Shown piece after piece: positions 24,302-34,124 of a DNA stretch of 56,197 nucleotides; positions within the stretch are counted from its first letter, which is position 1; every line of letters starts with the position of its first letter. This DNA is from Planctomycetota bacterium (GTDB taxonomy: Bacteria; Planctomycetota; Planctomycetia; Pirellulales; Pirellulaceae): NCBI GenBank assembly GCA_026692865.1, contig JAPLNI010000037.1, forward strand, positions 1 through 56,197, read 5' to 3'. Below the pieces are notes generated by a model. It was not told the DNA's origin. It was given only the letters and a program-made list of their open reading frames with translations, and ran no database searches. Position numbers and translations under genes: made by a program.

Positions 24302-25837
24302 TTAATGATTAGCGAGAACTACCATTGTGGCTATTTTTTGAAAACTCTCTGCCAATGCAGGATACAACGCTCGATAGATCTCAAAACCAGCTGTATAGGC
24401 TTTACTATTTGCCTTTTTGGGAGCTGTTTTTTCCACGACAGAAATGGTCGCCTTGCAAGCTTCCTCGATGTCTTTGTAGGCTCCATCTCCAACAGCGGCG
24501 AGCAGTGCGACTCCGAAGGCTGGCCCTTGCTCCGCATTGATCTTACAAGCAGACTGCCCAAAGACATCTGCAATGATTTGCGTCCAAAGAGGACTCTTGG
24601 AACCGCCACCGCTTGTACGAATCTCTTTGACAGGGACTCCCATCGATTCAACGATGTCAAGAGACTCTCTCAAAGAGTACGCTACGCCCTCCATAACCGC
24701 GCGAGCCATATGGCCCCGCGAATGAGAATTGGTAAGTCCAACAAAGCATCCCCGTGCATTACTATCAGCATGCGGCGTTCGCTCGCCTGCCAAGTATGGC
24801 AAGAAGAACAAGCCATCGCTCCGAGCCGAAACAGCTGCAGCCTCCTCATTGATGACCGCAAACGCATCGGACTTTTTCTTGGCATTTAACTCAGCACACA
24901 GGTTGTCCACAAACCATTGCAGAGACCCCGCAGCAGAGAGTGTCACCCCCATCATGTGCCATTTCCCACGGACAGCGTGACAAAACGTATGAAGTCGACC
25001 AGCAGGATCATACTGCGGAGAATCGCTGTGGCAAAAGACGACTCCAGAAGTGCCAAGCGAAGTCGTTACGACTCCCGATTTGACAACACCATTGCCAACC
25101 GCACCCGCCGCACAATCCCCTGCTCCACCGACAACCTTGCAATCGGTCGTAAGCCCCAACGCCTTCGCAACATCCGGTAACAGCGTACCTGTCACCTCTT
25201 CTGATTCATAAACTCGCGCCAGTAGAGACTTATCCAAGTCCAACTTCGTCAGCAATTCATCCGACCACTTTCGATTTACGACATCCAGCAGCAGCATCCC
25301 CGACGCATCGCTTACTTCAGTCGCCAACTCACCTGTTAATCGACGACGCACATCATCCTTTGGCAAAAGAACGTGACGTAACTTCTCAAAATTCTTTGGT
25401 TCTTTGTTTCGAAGCCATAAAATTTTTGGGGCTGTGAAACCAGTCAACGCTGGATTGGCAACCATCTTGATCAAAGCATCACGCCCACCTGCACGAGTGG
25501 TAATCTCCTCGCATTCGGCAGCCGTTCGTTGATCGTTCCACAAAAGTGCCTTGCGGATCACGCGCTTTTTCGAGTCCAAAAACACCGATCCATGCATTTG
25601 CCCCGATAGCCCGATCGACTTGACATCAGCCGGCTTCACCTTGGATGTTTTGACAACCGCTCGAACAGTTTTGACAACCGCATTCCACCAGTCTTCTGGA
25701 TCCTGCTCGGTCCACAATGGCTTGGGATAGTGGACTTCATAAGTAGCCGAAGCTTCGGCAATGATTTTTCCTTTCGGATCAATCAAAATACTCTTCGTCC
25801 CTGAAGTTCCAATATCAACACCGATGTAGTAGCTCAT
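24302..25837 (-). CDS. xylB: Xylulokinase
   Basis: It phosphorylates D-xylulose to xylulose-5-phosphate with ATP, feeding the pentose phosphate pathway. The 511-residue protein is a FGGY-family kinase. It has the N-terminal phosphate loop GVDIGTSGTKSILID, IGLSGQMHGSVFLD with the Gln-Met-His typical of xylulokinases, ALLWNDQR, the catalytic-type GGAGDCAAGAVG region, and the C-terminal ATP motif RTSGGGSKSPLWTQIIADVFG. It follows xylA on the same strand after 160 bases, so the two form a xylose catabolic unit. Confidence 0.95.
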   Translation of the reverse strand: MSYYIGVDIGTSGTKSILIDPKGKIIAEASATYEVHYPKPLWTEQDPEDWWNAVVKTVRAVVKTSKVKPADVKSIGLSGQMHGSVFLDSKKRVIRKALLWNDQRTAAECEEITTRAGGRDALIKMVANPALTGFTAPKILWLRNKEPKNFEKLRHVLLPKDDVRRRLTGELATEVSDASGMLLLDVVNRKWSDELLTKLDLDKSLLARVYESEEVTGTLLPDVAKALGLTTDCKVVGGAGDCAAGAVGNGVVKSGVVTTSLGTSGVVFCHSDSPQYDPAGRLHTFCHAVRGKWHMMGVTLSAAGSLQWFVDNLCAELNAKKKSDAFAVINEEAAAVSARSDGLFFLPYLAGERTPHADSNARGCFVGLTNSHSRGHMARAVMEGVAYSLRESLDIVESMGVPVKEIRTSGGGSKSPLWTQIIADVFGQSACKINAEQGPAFGVALLAAVGDGAYKDIEEACKATISVVEKTAPKKANSKAYTAGFEIYRALYPALAESFQKIATMVVLANH

Positions 25838-25997
25838 GAATGATCAACCGTAAAACGAAAAAGCTAGGACAGTCAAACTTCGAAAGGAAATATTGAAGAG
25901 TCTTCTACTCGTACTCAGCAAAGCGGTACTTGTGCTTGTGCTCGATTCGGATTGCTCGGATCGGATTGACATCGAGCACGATTTGGAGCCCGAAAAA

Positions 25998-27308
25998 TTA
26001 CAGGTACCAATTAATGATGTTTTCCAGCATCTCTTGGCGACCGCTTTCGTTCGGAGCGCTATCTCCTTTTTCGAGCATGTATTTCTCAAGCGATTCAAAG
26101 CATTCTTTGCCTGATTCGATCGAAGCGCCAATTCCGCTATCCCAACTGCGATAGCGTTGCCTGATAAAGTCACTAACGACTCCATCTTTGCGAATCTCAG
26201 CCGCGATTTTCAAGCCACGAGCAAATGCATCCATACCGCCGACATGTGCGTGAAACAAATCGATCGGCTCGAAGCTCTCACGTCGTACTTTGGCATCGAA
26301 GTTCACTCCTCCCTTACCGATCCCACCATGCTTGAGGATCGCAAGCATGCATTGAGCGGTGAGATAAAAGTCTGTCGGGAATTGATCTGTATCCCAACCT
26401 AGCAGCAAGTCGCCCGTGTTTGCATCGATCGAACCCAGCGCACCCTGATGGCCTGCGTAGTCCAATTCATGCATCATCGTATGCCCGGCAAGTGTTGCGT
26501 GATTGGTTTCAAGATTCAACTTGAAATACGGAAGCAGGTCATAGGCTCTTAAGAAGTTGATACATGCGGCAGCGTCTGAATCGTATTGATGCTTGGTAGG
26601 CTCCTTTGGCTTCGGCTCGATCAAGAACTGTCCTGTGAAGCCAATCTTCTTGGCGTAATCAACCGCCATATGAAAGAATCGCGCCAAGTGATCGAGCTCG
26701 CGTTTCATGTCCGTGTTGTAGAGCGATTGATACCCTTCACGCCCACCCCAAAACACATAGTTTTCACCACCGAGTTGTTTCGTTACTTCGATCGCTTTTT
26801 TAACTTGAGCTGCACCGAAAGCAAAAACATCTGCGTTGCAGCTTGTCGAAGCACCATGCATAAATCGAGGATGGCTGAACATGTTCGCTGTGCCCCATAG
26901 GAGCTTAACGCCCGACTTCTGCTGATGCTCTGCCAAGGACTTAGCGATGCGATCAAAGTTTACGTTAGTCTCTTTGAGCGAGCTACCCTCGGGTGACACA
27001 TCGCGATCATGCCACGCGTAGAAGGGAGCTTGGAGCTTTTCAAAAATCTCGAAAGCAACTTCAATTCGCTTCAACGCGTTATCAACACTGTTGCTTCCAT
27101 CGTCCCAAGGACGAATGGCAGTCCCCGGACCAAACGGATCCGAACCGGTACCTCGCATCGTATGCCAGTACACGATCGAGAATCTCAAATGATCCTTCAT
27201 CGATTTCCCTTCGATCATTTCGTCTGGGTTGTACCAACGAAATGCAAGTGGATTTCGGCTTTTAGGACCTTCGTATTGAATCTTAGGAACGTCTGGAAAG
27301 TAAGTCAT
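25998..27308 (-). CDS. xylA: Xylose isomerase
   Basis: It converts D-xylose to D-xylulose in the cytoplasm with two divalent metals. From ATG 27308 the protein has 436 residues, the usual class II length. [14 protein letters not shown] is the family N-terminal signature. The catalytic His is in [12 protein letters not shown]. Metal ligands are in [28 protein letters not shown] and [20 protein letters not shown]. An upstream ATG at 27341 would add 11 residues, but homologues start at the [10 protein letters not shown] position. xylB follows. No xylose regulator or transporter is adjacent. Confidence 0.95.
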   Translation of the reverse strand: MTYFPDVPKIQYEGPKSRNPLAFRWYNPDEMIEGKSMKDHLRFSIVYWHTMRGTGSDPFGPGTAIRPWDDGSNSVDNALKRIEVAFEIFEKLQAPFYAWHDRDVSPEGSSLKETNVNFDRIAKSLAEHQQKSGVKLLWGTANMFSHPRFMHGASTSCNADVFAFGAAQVKKAIEVTKQLGGENYVFWGGREGYQSLYNTDMKRELDHLARFFHMAVDYAKKIGFTGQFLIEPKPKEPTKHQYDSDAAACINFLRAYDLLPYFKLNLETNHATLAGHTMMHELDYAGHQGALGSIDANTGDLLLGWDTDQFPTDFYLTAQCMLAILKHGGIGKGGVNFDAKVRRESFEPIDLFHAHVGGMDAFARGLKIAAEIRKDGVVSDFIRQRYRSWDSGIGASIESGKECFESLEKYMLEKGDSAPNESGRQEMLENIINWYL

Positions 27309-27658
27309 CGGAGATAGCGCCAACGAAAAGAAGTTCTGCATTAAGTAAAGTTAGACAAATTTCAATAAGTAAGAGTTTAACTATCCTTGGACCTTCGAAC
27401 AGGGTGGTACAAGAGGGCGAGTTTTTGGGCGTGCCGAGAACCGATCGTCATCCAACGAAATAAGTCTGCTATGAGTCAAAATCGAAGGACAACCTCCGAA
27501 GACCAGCAGTAACACAACCTAAAGCATGGTTTCCAAAGCTACCTCCTTCCACCACTTTTGGTGTCTCCCGAGGTCGTCTCCCAACTTTCTGTTTCGGTTA
27601 TACTTACCAGCTTTCCGGTTCTAAATTCGCCAATCCTCACGTTTAGATTTAGAAACTT
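27309..27658. other. Divergent intergenic region between xylA and the surface-protein gene
   Basis: About 350 bases separate the two divergent starts. It should hold both promoters, but I see no high-quality -35/-10 pair and no clear palindromic operator. Short frames here lack family features. Confidence 0.5.
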
Positions 27659-30600
27659 ATGGCACCTCCACGGAATCGTCATCGGGCAACAAACCGCAAA
27701 TCTTTTTCACGCCGCCGTCTTCTGCTGGAACAACTCGAAGTTCGGCAAGTCATGACGAGTTATATCAGCGAAGTCCTCTTTAGCCCGCTCTTTGGTTCCA
27801 ATGACACCGACCAGTACGTCGAGCTTCGTGGGACACCAAACTCGACCATCGCGGAGGGTACATATTTTGTTTCGGTGGAAGGTTGGGGCGCGGTCCCAGG
27901 TGGACCGGGATATCTCCATTCGGTAATCAATCTTTCAGGTTTGAATTTTGGTGCGAATGGTTTTCTAGTTTTCTTACAAAAGGATTCTCCATTTTCCCCC
28001 AACAATCTTGCGAACACGGTTCGCAGTACAGACACAGGTTTCGGTGGCTTGCCCAGTGGTCGCTGGAGTGATGCATCAACTTTATCCAATCGCTTATCAT
28101 TTGTTTCGCCCAGTCTAACATTCATGATCGTGTCGGCTGCTTCCGCGCCCGTCCCTGCGTCAGACATCGATACCAATGATGATGGTCTCCGAGATGGTTC
28201 CGCCGCCGGTTGGACCGTTATCGATTCGATCGGTGCCATGGGAAATTCAGCGACGGCTAGTACATCCTATGGGCGGATAACATTTTCTACAAAAGACGAC
28301 GTCAAAAGCCCCGCAGGAACTGAAAAGGTTGTTCTCCAGTCTCTCGCATATGTGGGACGCGTGGGGGCCTCAACTGGCAACAGCGCTCAGGATTGGGTAG
28401 CTGGTAACATCCAAGATCCTTCTACCGATTCGGTAGGCTACCGATTTACTTTTGGAACCTTCGGCGACCCAAGCCAACTATCCTACGCAGGCCGACAGAT
28501 TAATCACGTTGGCGACTACAATTTCAACGGTGGAGTCAGTGGTCGTATCACTGCATCTCCGTCTTCGACTTCGCTATCAGGAATTACCTTTTTTGCGGAT
28601 CAAAACGGAGATGGTGTTCGAAGTTCAGTCAACATTGCCGTCAATCCAAGTTCTTTTTCGGATGGAACTGAGTTAACCAATCCATTTCCGAACGCAACTC
28701 TAACGGTCGTCAACGAGCAAAACAAAAACGTCGGGTTCGTTGTTCGACCACGCGTTCCATCGGGTGGTTCAACGAATGGACCGAAAGTCTTTGCCAGCGA
28801 AGGAATTCCTTGGTTTAGCAACGGTTCGCGATTGCGAGTAGAATTTTACCAACCGGCAAGCGCCGTTTCGATCGTATCAATCGGTGCCAGTGCGCTAAGT
28901 GACTCATACGGTCGATTGGAGATCTACAACAGTCGTGACGAATTGATCGCTTTTGCTCAAACGGGGCCCATGCGAGCCGGTGCCCGACAACGACTTTCTT
29001 TTGATCGCCCTCTGGCCGATATTCAGTATGCCATTGCGTACACCAACAACACGATTCCAGATAGTAGTCCATTTGGTCCCTTTGACGCGCTGACTTATAG
29101 CTATCCAGAATTCGCCACGACTTCCAATGCACAAGGAAAATTTGAACTCGAAGAACTTCCTCCTGGCAATTATCGCATTCTCCCAGCCAACGCGCCTTCT
29201 GGACTACTTCTAAACGGTGGTCCGGTTCAACTAGATGTTACGAACTTTGAGCACATTCTTGGGCCAAGTTTTGATTTCGTTCCGAATCGTCCGCCTGTCA
29301 TAAGTAGCGTGAACTTTTCGCTACCGGAGAATTCTCCACCGGGCTCAGTCGCTGGAAGTGTATTAGCGATGGACCCCGATGTCGGGCAAACTCTTCAATA
29401 TGCCATTAACCCCGAATCCAATCGATTCGCTGTGAATTCATCAACAGGGCAAATCACCCTTCTAAATTCAGGAATCTGGGACTTTGAATCCACGTCGCCG
29501 GTTGTGCTAAACGTTCAAGTATCAGACTCGAATGTTCCTCCAGCACTAACTACGAAAGCGATAACCATTTCGCCATCGGATGTCAACGAACGACCAGTCG
29601 CACCAAACCTCACCGTTCAGCTCGACGAAAACAGCGCGTTGGATACGCTTGTCGCGACTGTCGCTGGAGTCGATCCAGACGTAAATGGAACCTCTACTAT
29701 TCGATATTCCATTTCTGGTTTAGCCGTTGGATTTCCTTTCTCCATCAATACCTCGACAGGTGCAATTCGAGTCAGCAACCCGGCCTTGCTCGACTACGAA
29801 TCGCGAAAGGCGTGGTCGATTCCAGTTGTTATTCAAGATGGTCTAGCCAGCACTTTAAGCTCGACTTCGACCGTAACAGTACAAATCCGAGATGTAAACG
29901 AGCCACCTGCAATTTCTAATCAAAGCTTCACGATTTTGGAGCAAAGCCCGCTTGGTACTCTGGTTGGTACCGTGCGATTCGAAAATCCTGAACTGGACCA
30001 AGCAATGAACTTCCAAGTTCTCTCGGGATCCGGGGCCGATCGATTCGAAGTAAATTCACAGTCCGGCGAAATTCGCGTATCGACCGCAAGTCTCCCTTAC
30101 AACCCGTTGACCGCCGTTTCGACGTTGATTGTTCAGATCAACGAAACGAGCGATTCAACAAAATTTGCGGTTGCAACCATAACGATATCCGTAAGCGACG
30201 TAAATGACCCACCAGCTATCGCTCCTCAATCGTTTAGTGTCTCTGAACGTATCGCAAGGGGGACTCGCGTCGGTACCATTCTTGCGTCCGATCCTAACGC
30301 CAACCAAACAATAACGCTGACTGTTCTGACTCCACTCTCAGCGACACCTTTTGAATGGAACGCCACGGATTCAAGCTTCGTGGTAAGGACTAACGCAACG
30401 TTGGATGCAGTTGTCCAGGATCGATATGTTTTCACGGTTCGTGCCAATGATAACGCGACGCCTCCCCTTTCATCGGTCGCTCAAATTACCATCCAACTTA
30501 TAGAGGAAAATGATCCGCCGATACTTTCTGAATCGACATTGAAGGTCAATGAAAATTCGGCAGCCGGAATGCTTGTCGGCACAATTCCTGTTTCCGATCG

Positions 30601-31429
30601 TAATCGAAACGAATCGGTAACGCTGGAGGTAAAAGGGGCCAATGCGTCGCGATTTGAATTTGAATCCGGAACGAATAGGCTTTTCGTCAGCGCTAACGCC
30701 AATTTAGACTTCGAACAAACACAAACTCACGTTGTTCAGATTTCTGCCACCGATAAATCGGGCGCCGTCACTACCCGAGACTATGTCGTAGCCATATCGA
30801 ACGTTAACGAAGCTCCGACGGTTTCTCCAGTATCGCTGCCAAAGATTATTGCCGCGGCCGGCGAGCAGATGAAAATTGACCTAGATACCAGAGTTTTCTC
30901 GGATCCAGAAGGAGGACTATTGACTTACACACTGACTTTAAACGACAGCGTATTACCGAACTGGATTACGTTTGATTCGGTCACCAAAAGCCTAACCATT
31001 CGAGCTTGGAATGGTGACGATGCGAACTATCGTCTTAGCCTTTGGGGAACCGATGCAGAAGGGCTTAAAGCCAAAATGGAAATGGATTTCGAAGTCCTTC
31101 GAAACGCTACTCCTTGGACAAATAAAAAAGGAAATATGGATGTTGATGGCAACGGTTTCGTTGGCCCTTTAGACATTCTGTTGATCATCAACTACCTGAA
31201 CAAACCCGCCTTCACCACTATCCCAATCGATATTCGCACGCGTCCATACTACTTGGATGTGAACGGTGATTTAGAAGTTGCACCACTTGATGTGCTACTG
31301 ATTATCAATGCCTTGAATATAAGAGTTGTTCCTGGCAACAGTGAAGGGGGAAATTCGTTAGAGAACATCTACGAAACCATCGCCTTCGATCAATTTGAGC
31401 AACAAAGACGAAGACGGATTTCAAATTAA
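27659..31429 (+). CDS. Large secreted cadherin-repeat protein with dockerin-like C-terminus
   Basis: The 1256-residue protein begins with a basic tract and RRRLLLEQLEVRQVM, the planctomycete N-terminal sorting motif (commonly LEPR/LExR). A lamin-tail-like domain follows at about residues 32-110. An EF-hand-like DIDTNDDGLRDG and an SdrD-like FFADQNGDGVRSS come next. Five cadherin-type repeats lie at about 545-1050, with recurring VNExP linkers, LPENSPPGSVAGSV-type starts and FEVNSQSGEI-type cores. A CADG-like domain spans 1053-1145. Two dockerin-like calcium loops, MDVDGNGFVGPLDILLIINY and LDVNGDLEVAPLDVLLIINA, close the protein at 1158-1230. It is probably a calcium-stabilised adhesive or cell-envelope protein. 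The partner cohesin is unknown. Confidence 0.85.
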   Translation: MAPPRNRHRATNRKSFSRRRLLLEQLEVRQVMTSYISEVLFSPLFGSNDTDQYVELRGTPNSTIAEGTYFVSVEGWGAVPGGPGYLHSVINLSGLNFGANGFLVFLQKDSPFSPNNLANTVRSTDTGFGGLPSGRWSDASTLSNRLSFVSPSLTFMIVSAASAPVPASDIDTNDDGLRDGSAAGWTVIDSIGAMGNSATASTSYGRITFSTKDDVKSPAGTEKVVLQSLAYVGRVGASTGNSAQDWVAGNIQDPSTDSVGYRFTFGTFGDPSQLSYAGRQINHVGDYNFNGGVSGRITASPSSTSLSGITFFADQNGDGVRSSVNIAVNPSSFSDGTELTNPFPNATLTVVNEQNKNVGFVVRPRVPSGGSTNGPKVFASEGIPWFSNGSRLRVEFYQPASAVSIVSIGASALSDSYGRLEIYNSRDELIAFAQTGPMRAGARQRLSFDRPLADIQYAIAYTNNTIPDSSPFGPFDALTYSYPEFATTSNAQGKFELEELPPGNYRILPANAPSGLLLNGGPVQLDVTNFEHILGPSFDFVPNRPPVISSVNFSLPENSPPGSVAGSVLAMDPDVGQTLQYAINPESNRFAVNSSTGQITLLNSGIWDFESTSPVVLNVQVSDSNVPPALTTKAITISPSDVNERPVAPNLTVQLDENSALDTLVATVAGVDPDVNGTSTIRYSISGLAVGFPFSINTSTGAIRVSNPALLDYESRKAWSIPVVIQDGLASTLSSTSTVTVQIRDVNEPPAISNQSFTILEQSPLGTLVGTVRFENPELDQAMNFQVLSGSGADRFEVNSQSGEIRVSTASLPYNPLTAVSTLIVQINETSDSTKFAVATITISVSDVNDPPAIAPQSFSVSERIARGTRVGTILASDPNANQTITLTVLTPLSATPFEWNATDSSFVVRTNATLDAVVQDRYVFTVRANDNATPPLSSVAQITIQLIEENDPPILSESTLKVNENSAAGMLVGTIPVSDRNRNESVTLEVKGANASRFEFESGTNRLFVSANANLDFEQTQTHVVQISATDKSGAVTTRDYVVAISNVNEAPTVSPVSLPKIIAAAGEQMKIDLDTRVFSDPEGGLLTYTLTLNDSVLPNWITFDSVTKSLTIRAWNGDDANYRLSLWGTDAEGLKAKMEMDFEVLRNATPWTNKKGNMDVDGNGFVGPLDILLIINYLNKPAFTTIPIDIRTRPYYLDVNGDLEVAPLDVLLIINALNIRVVPGNSEGGNSLENIYETIAFDQFEQQRRRRISN

Positions 31430-31526
31430 CATTAACCAACTCAGATGCACACAACTTCAGGCAAAAGACAGATGGTAATGTCTCTAGTCCAAATCTATCC
31501 GTGCGATCAATCCAACCCCGTACGCC

Positions 31527-32396
31527 CTACACTTTGTTCTTCAGCATGTAGTCTGCGAATGAAGGGAACAGGATCCCGAGAGCGGCCAGCCAGCGAACTT
31601 TGCCGGGAATGACAAGTTCCTTAGTACCTGCTTCGACTGCGAGAAGGATTTTTTCGGCAAGCAAGTCCGCGTCGATGGAGCGGACTTTGTTTCCGGCGGC
31701 TGGCTTTGCAAGTTCTGCTGACAGTTCACGTTGCTTCACCAGTTCGTCATATCGTCCTTGATGTTCTACGTTCGCCACCGGTCCGGGACATACGAGCAAA
31801 ACACGAATTCCTTTGGAGGCAAGCTCTAATCGCAGTTGTCTTGAAAGTGCCACGACTCCGTGCTTAGCGATCGAGTAAGCGCCCATTCCAGTAGCAGCAA
31901 CGATTCCGGCAAGCGAGCTTATGTGAACCAAAGTCCCCTTTCCACGACTGAGCGACTCAGAGCAGTGCTGTCCAAACGCGAACGACGTCGAAACATTTGC
32001 TTCGAAGATCGCCCGCAAATCGCCAATGGTTAGTTGGCTTAGATAGCCGCGATCAGATTTGCCTGCTGCAGCAACCGCCAGATCGAGTGATACTTCGTCC
32101 AACCAATCCATCCATCGCGCAAGATCGCCATTTGAATCTCCCGGCGAATCATTCGCCTGTGGCGATTGTGAGTTTGCGAGGTCTACGGAGAATGAAACAA
32201 TTTTTCCTTTCGTACTGTATTGCGTGGCTAAAGCTTTTAAATCTTCTACAGCCGACGCAAGCCGACCACGATCGCGACCAACAATGGCAACGTTCGCTCC
32301 TTGACGAACCAAATGACGAGCGAGAACAAGCCCCAATCCCGCGGAGCCTCCGCCCACGCATGCCCATCGTCCTTGCCATTGTTTAATGTTTTTCAT
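31527..32396 (-). CDS. Short-chain dehydrogenase/reductase
   Basis: This is a 289-residue SDR-family oxidoreductase. The cofactor motif reads GGGSAGLGLVLARHL instead of TGxxxGIG. VGRDRGRL is compatible with NADP preference. AAAGKSDRG replaces the NAG motif. The catalytic residues are Ser in VHISSLAGIVA and Tyr/Lys in YSIAKHGVVAL. The C-terminus carries a hydrophobic stretch (RWLAALGILFPSFADYML), similar to membrane-associated SDRs. The substrate cannot be named. It is divergent from pyruvate kinase. Confidence 0.88.
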   Translation of the reverse strand: MKNIKQWQGRWACVGGGSAGLGLVLARHLVRQGANVAIVGRDRGRLASAVEDLKALATQYSTKGKIVSFSVDLANSQSPQANDSPGDSNGDLARWMDWLDEVSLDLAVAAAGKSDRGYLSQLTIGDLRAIFEANVSTSFAFGQHCSESLSRGKGTLVHISSLAGIVAATGMGAYSIAKHGVVALSRQLRLELASKGIRVLLVCPGPVANVEHQGRYDELVKQRELSAELAKPAAGNKVRSIDADLLAEKILLAVEAGTKELVIPGKVRWLAALGILFPSFADYMLKNKV

Positions 32397-32536
32397 GAAT
32401 GGTCCCGTAATTCGGCCCTGTATCGTTTCGCTGCCGGTTGCGTTAAAACTACAAAATCTTTTCGTGGTGGAATCAAATGTTTGAGTTCACACTGCTCGCT
32501 TCTTTTCACACGATACAACGAAATTCGCGAAAAACT

Positions 32537-34051
32537 ATGGCAGACACACCAATCGACGTTATTCCCGAACCGAAACTACTTCGCAGGGACGCTGCTCCTT
32601 CCAGGATAGTGCAGCCGAAGCTTAACCAAGCTAGAACCAAGATCATTGCGACCGTTGGACCCGCTTGCGAAAGCGTAGAGATTTTAACGGAATTGGTTCA
32701 CCACGGTGTCGACATCTTTCGAATCAATGCGGCACACGGTACGCAAGCGGACTACTCGCGAGTTCTCGAAAAAATCAAACAAGTTCGCGCGATTACAGGA
32801 TTTCAAGTCGGTGTTCTGCTGGATCTGGCTGGCCCCAAGATTCGTTTGGGTGCACTCGCAGATGGTGCAATGGATGTTGTTCCAGGCGAAGAGTTCACGT
32901 TCATTCGCGGCAACGTAACCACCGACCCGCATCAGCTCGTCGGGACCTACCCGAAGCTGGTCGACGAGTTACGCGTCGGTGACCGAATTCTGCTAGCTGA
33001 TGGAACCATATCGATGGAAGCCATCGAAAAAGCGAAAGATTCTGTGAAGTGCAAAATTCTTATCGGAGGTACGATCCGTTCTCGCCAAGGAATCAACCTA
33101 CCTGGAACAACTCTCAGCGTTCCCGCAATGCAATCAGAAGACATTGAAAACGCGAAATGGGCTGCTCAGAATGAAATCGATTTCGTAAGCATGTCCTTCG
33201 TCCGCACTGCGCAAGATGTTTTTTCGTTGAAGAATCTGCTGGCGTCTTGGGAATGCAATGCACTTGTCGTTGCCAAAATTGAAAAGCGGGAAGCTCTCGA
33301 CGCTCTAGAAGCAATCGTCGATGCAACCGACGCGGTGATGGTTGCTCGAGGCGATCTAGGAGTCGAAATCGATGTCGCTGAAACACCCGTCGCACAAAAG
33401 CGAATCATCAATGTTTGTCGCGACAAACTGAAACCCGTTATTGTGGCCACTCAAATGCTCGAAAGCATGCACCATAATCGACGCCCAACGCGTGCAGAGG
33501 CTAGCGACGTAGCCAATGCAATTCTCGACGGAGCGGATGCGTGTATGCTCAGCGGTGAAACGGCTATCGGCGAATATCCGATCGATGCAGTCGATACGAT
33601 GAACCGAATCATGTTGCACACAGAACAACTTTTCAAAGACCAACCTCAATCTAGCAAGGTAAAGGTATTCGATCGCGTGCACCCGATTACTTCAGCCGTC
33701 ACGCACAGCGCCGCAACCATCGCCGAGACAATCGATGCAAAGCTAGTCGTTATCGCTTCTCATACCGGCGGTACTGCTTGGGTCAAATCCAAACAACGCA
33801 ACTACATTCCTACACTCGGAGTCAGCGACTCCCCTGCAATCCTTCGCCGGATGTGCATTTTCTGGGGAATTATGCCCCACGGCGTTGAAAAACTAGGTGA
33901 CCCGCAATCACTTTTTGATGAAGTCAGCGCATGGGGCTGCAAGACGGGCATCCTGAGTCCAGGCGATCGAGTAGTATATGTGACAGGTACAGGTCTTCTG
34001 GATAACGCACATAATCTTCTGGTCGTTCACCAAGTACCTAAAATTGTTTAA
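32537..34051 (+). CDS. pyk: Pyruvate kinase
   Basis: It transfers phosphate from phosphoenolpyruvate to ADP in the last step of glycolysis. Key motifs are TKIIATVGPACES, IFRINAAHGT (the usual NFSHG region is diverged), LLDLAGPKIRLG, MVARGDLGVEI, VIVATQMLESM and PTRAEASDVANAILDGADA. The last two contain the active-site Lys/Thr region and the effector-responsive helix. The C-terminal domain ends at VVHQVPKIV. From ATG 32537 the length is 504 residues. An in-frame ATG at 32477, with GGTGGA just upstream, would add 20 residues that look unlike family sequence, so the start is not certain. Confidence 0.92.
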   Translation: MADTPIDVIPEPKLLRRDAAPSRIVQPKLNQARTKIIATVGPACESVEILTELVHHGVDIFRINAAHGTQADYSRVLEKIKQVRAITGFQVGVLLDLAGPKIRLGALADGAMDVVPGEEFTFIRGNVTTDPHQLVGTYPKLVDELRVGDRILLADGTISMEAIEKAKDSVKCKILIGGTIRSRQGINLPGTTLSVPAMQSEDIENAKWAAQNEIDFVSMSFVRTAQDVFSLKNLLASWECNALVVAKIEKREALDALEAIVDATDAVMVARGDLGVEIDVAETPVAQKRIINVCRDKLKPVIVATQMLESMHHNRRPTRAEASDVANAILDGADACMLSGETAIGEYPIDAVDTMNRIMLHTEQLFKDQPQSSKVKVFDRVHPITSAVTHSAATIAETIDAKLVVIASHTGGTAWVKSKQRNYIPTLGVSDSPAILRRMCIFWGIMPHGVEKLGDPQSLFDEVSAWGCKTGILSPGDRVVYVTGTGLLDNAHNLLVVHQVPKIV

Positions 34052-34124
34052 CTAAAAAATTTTAACGTCGTTTCGATCTTCCGCTCCCCCCTTCCCAAGC
34101 CTTGTGCTTGGCATCCAACACACC

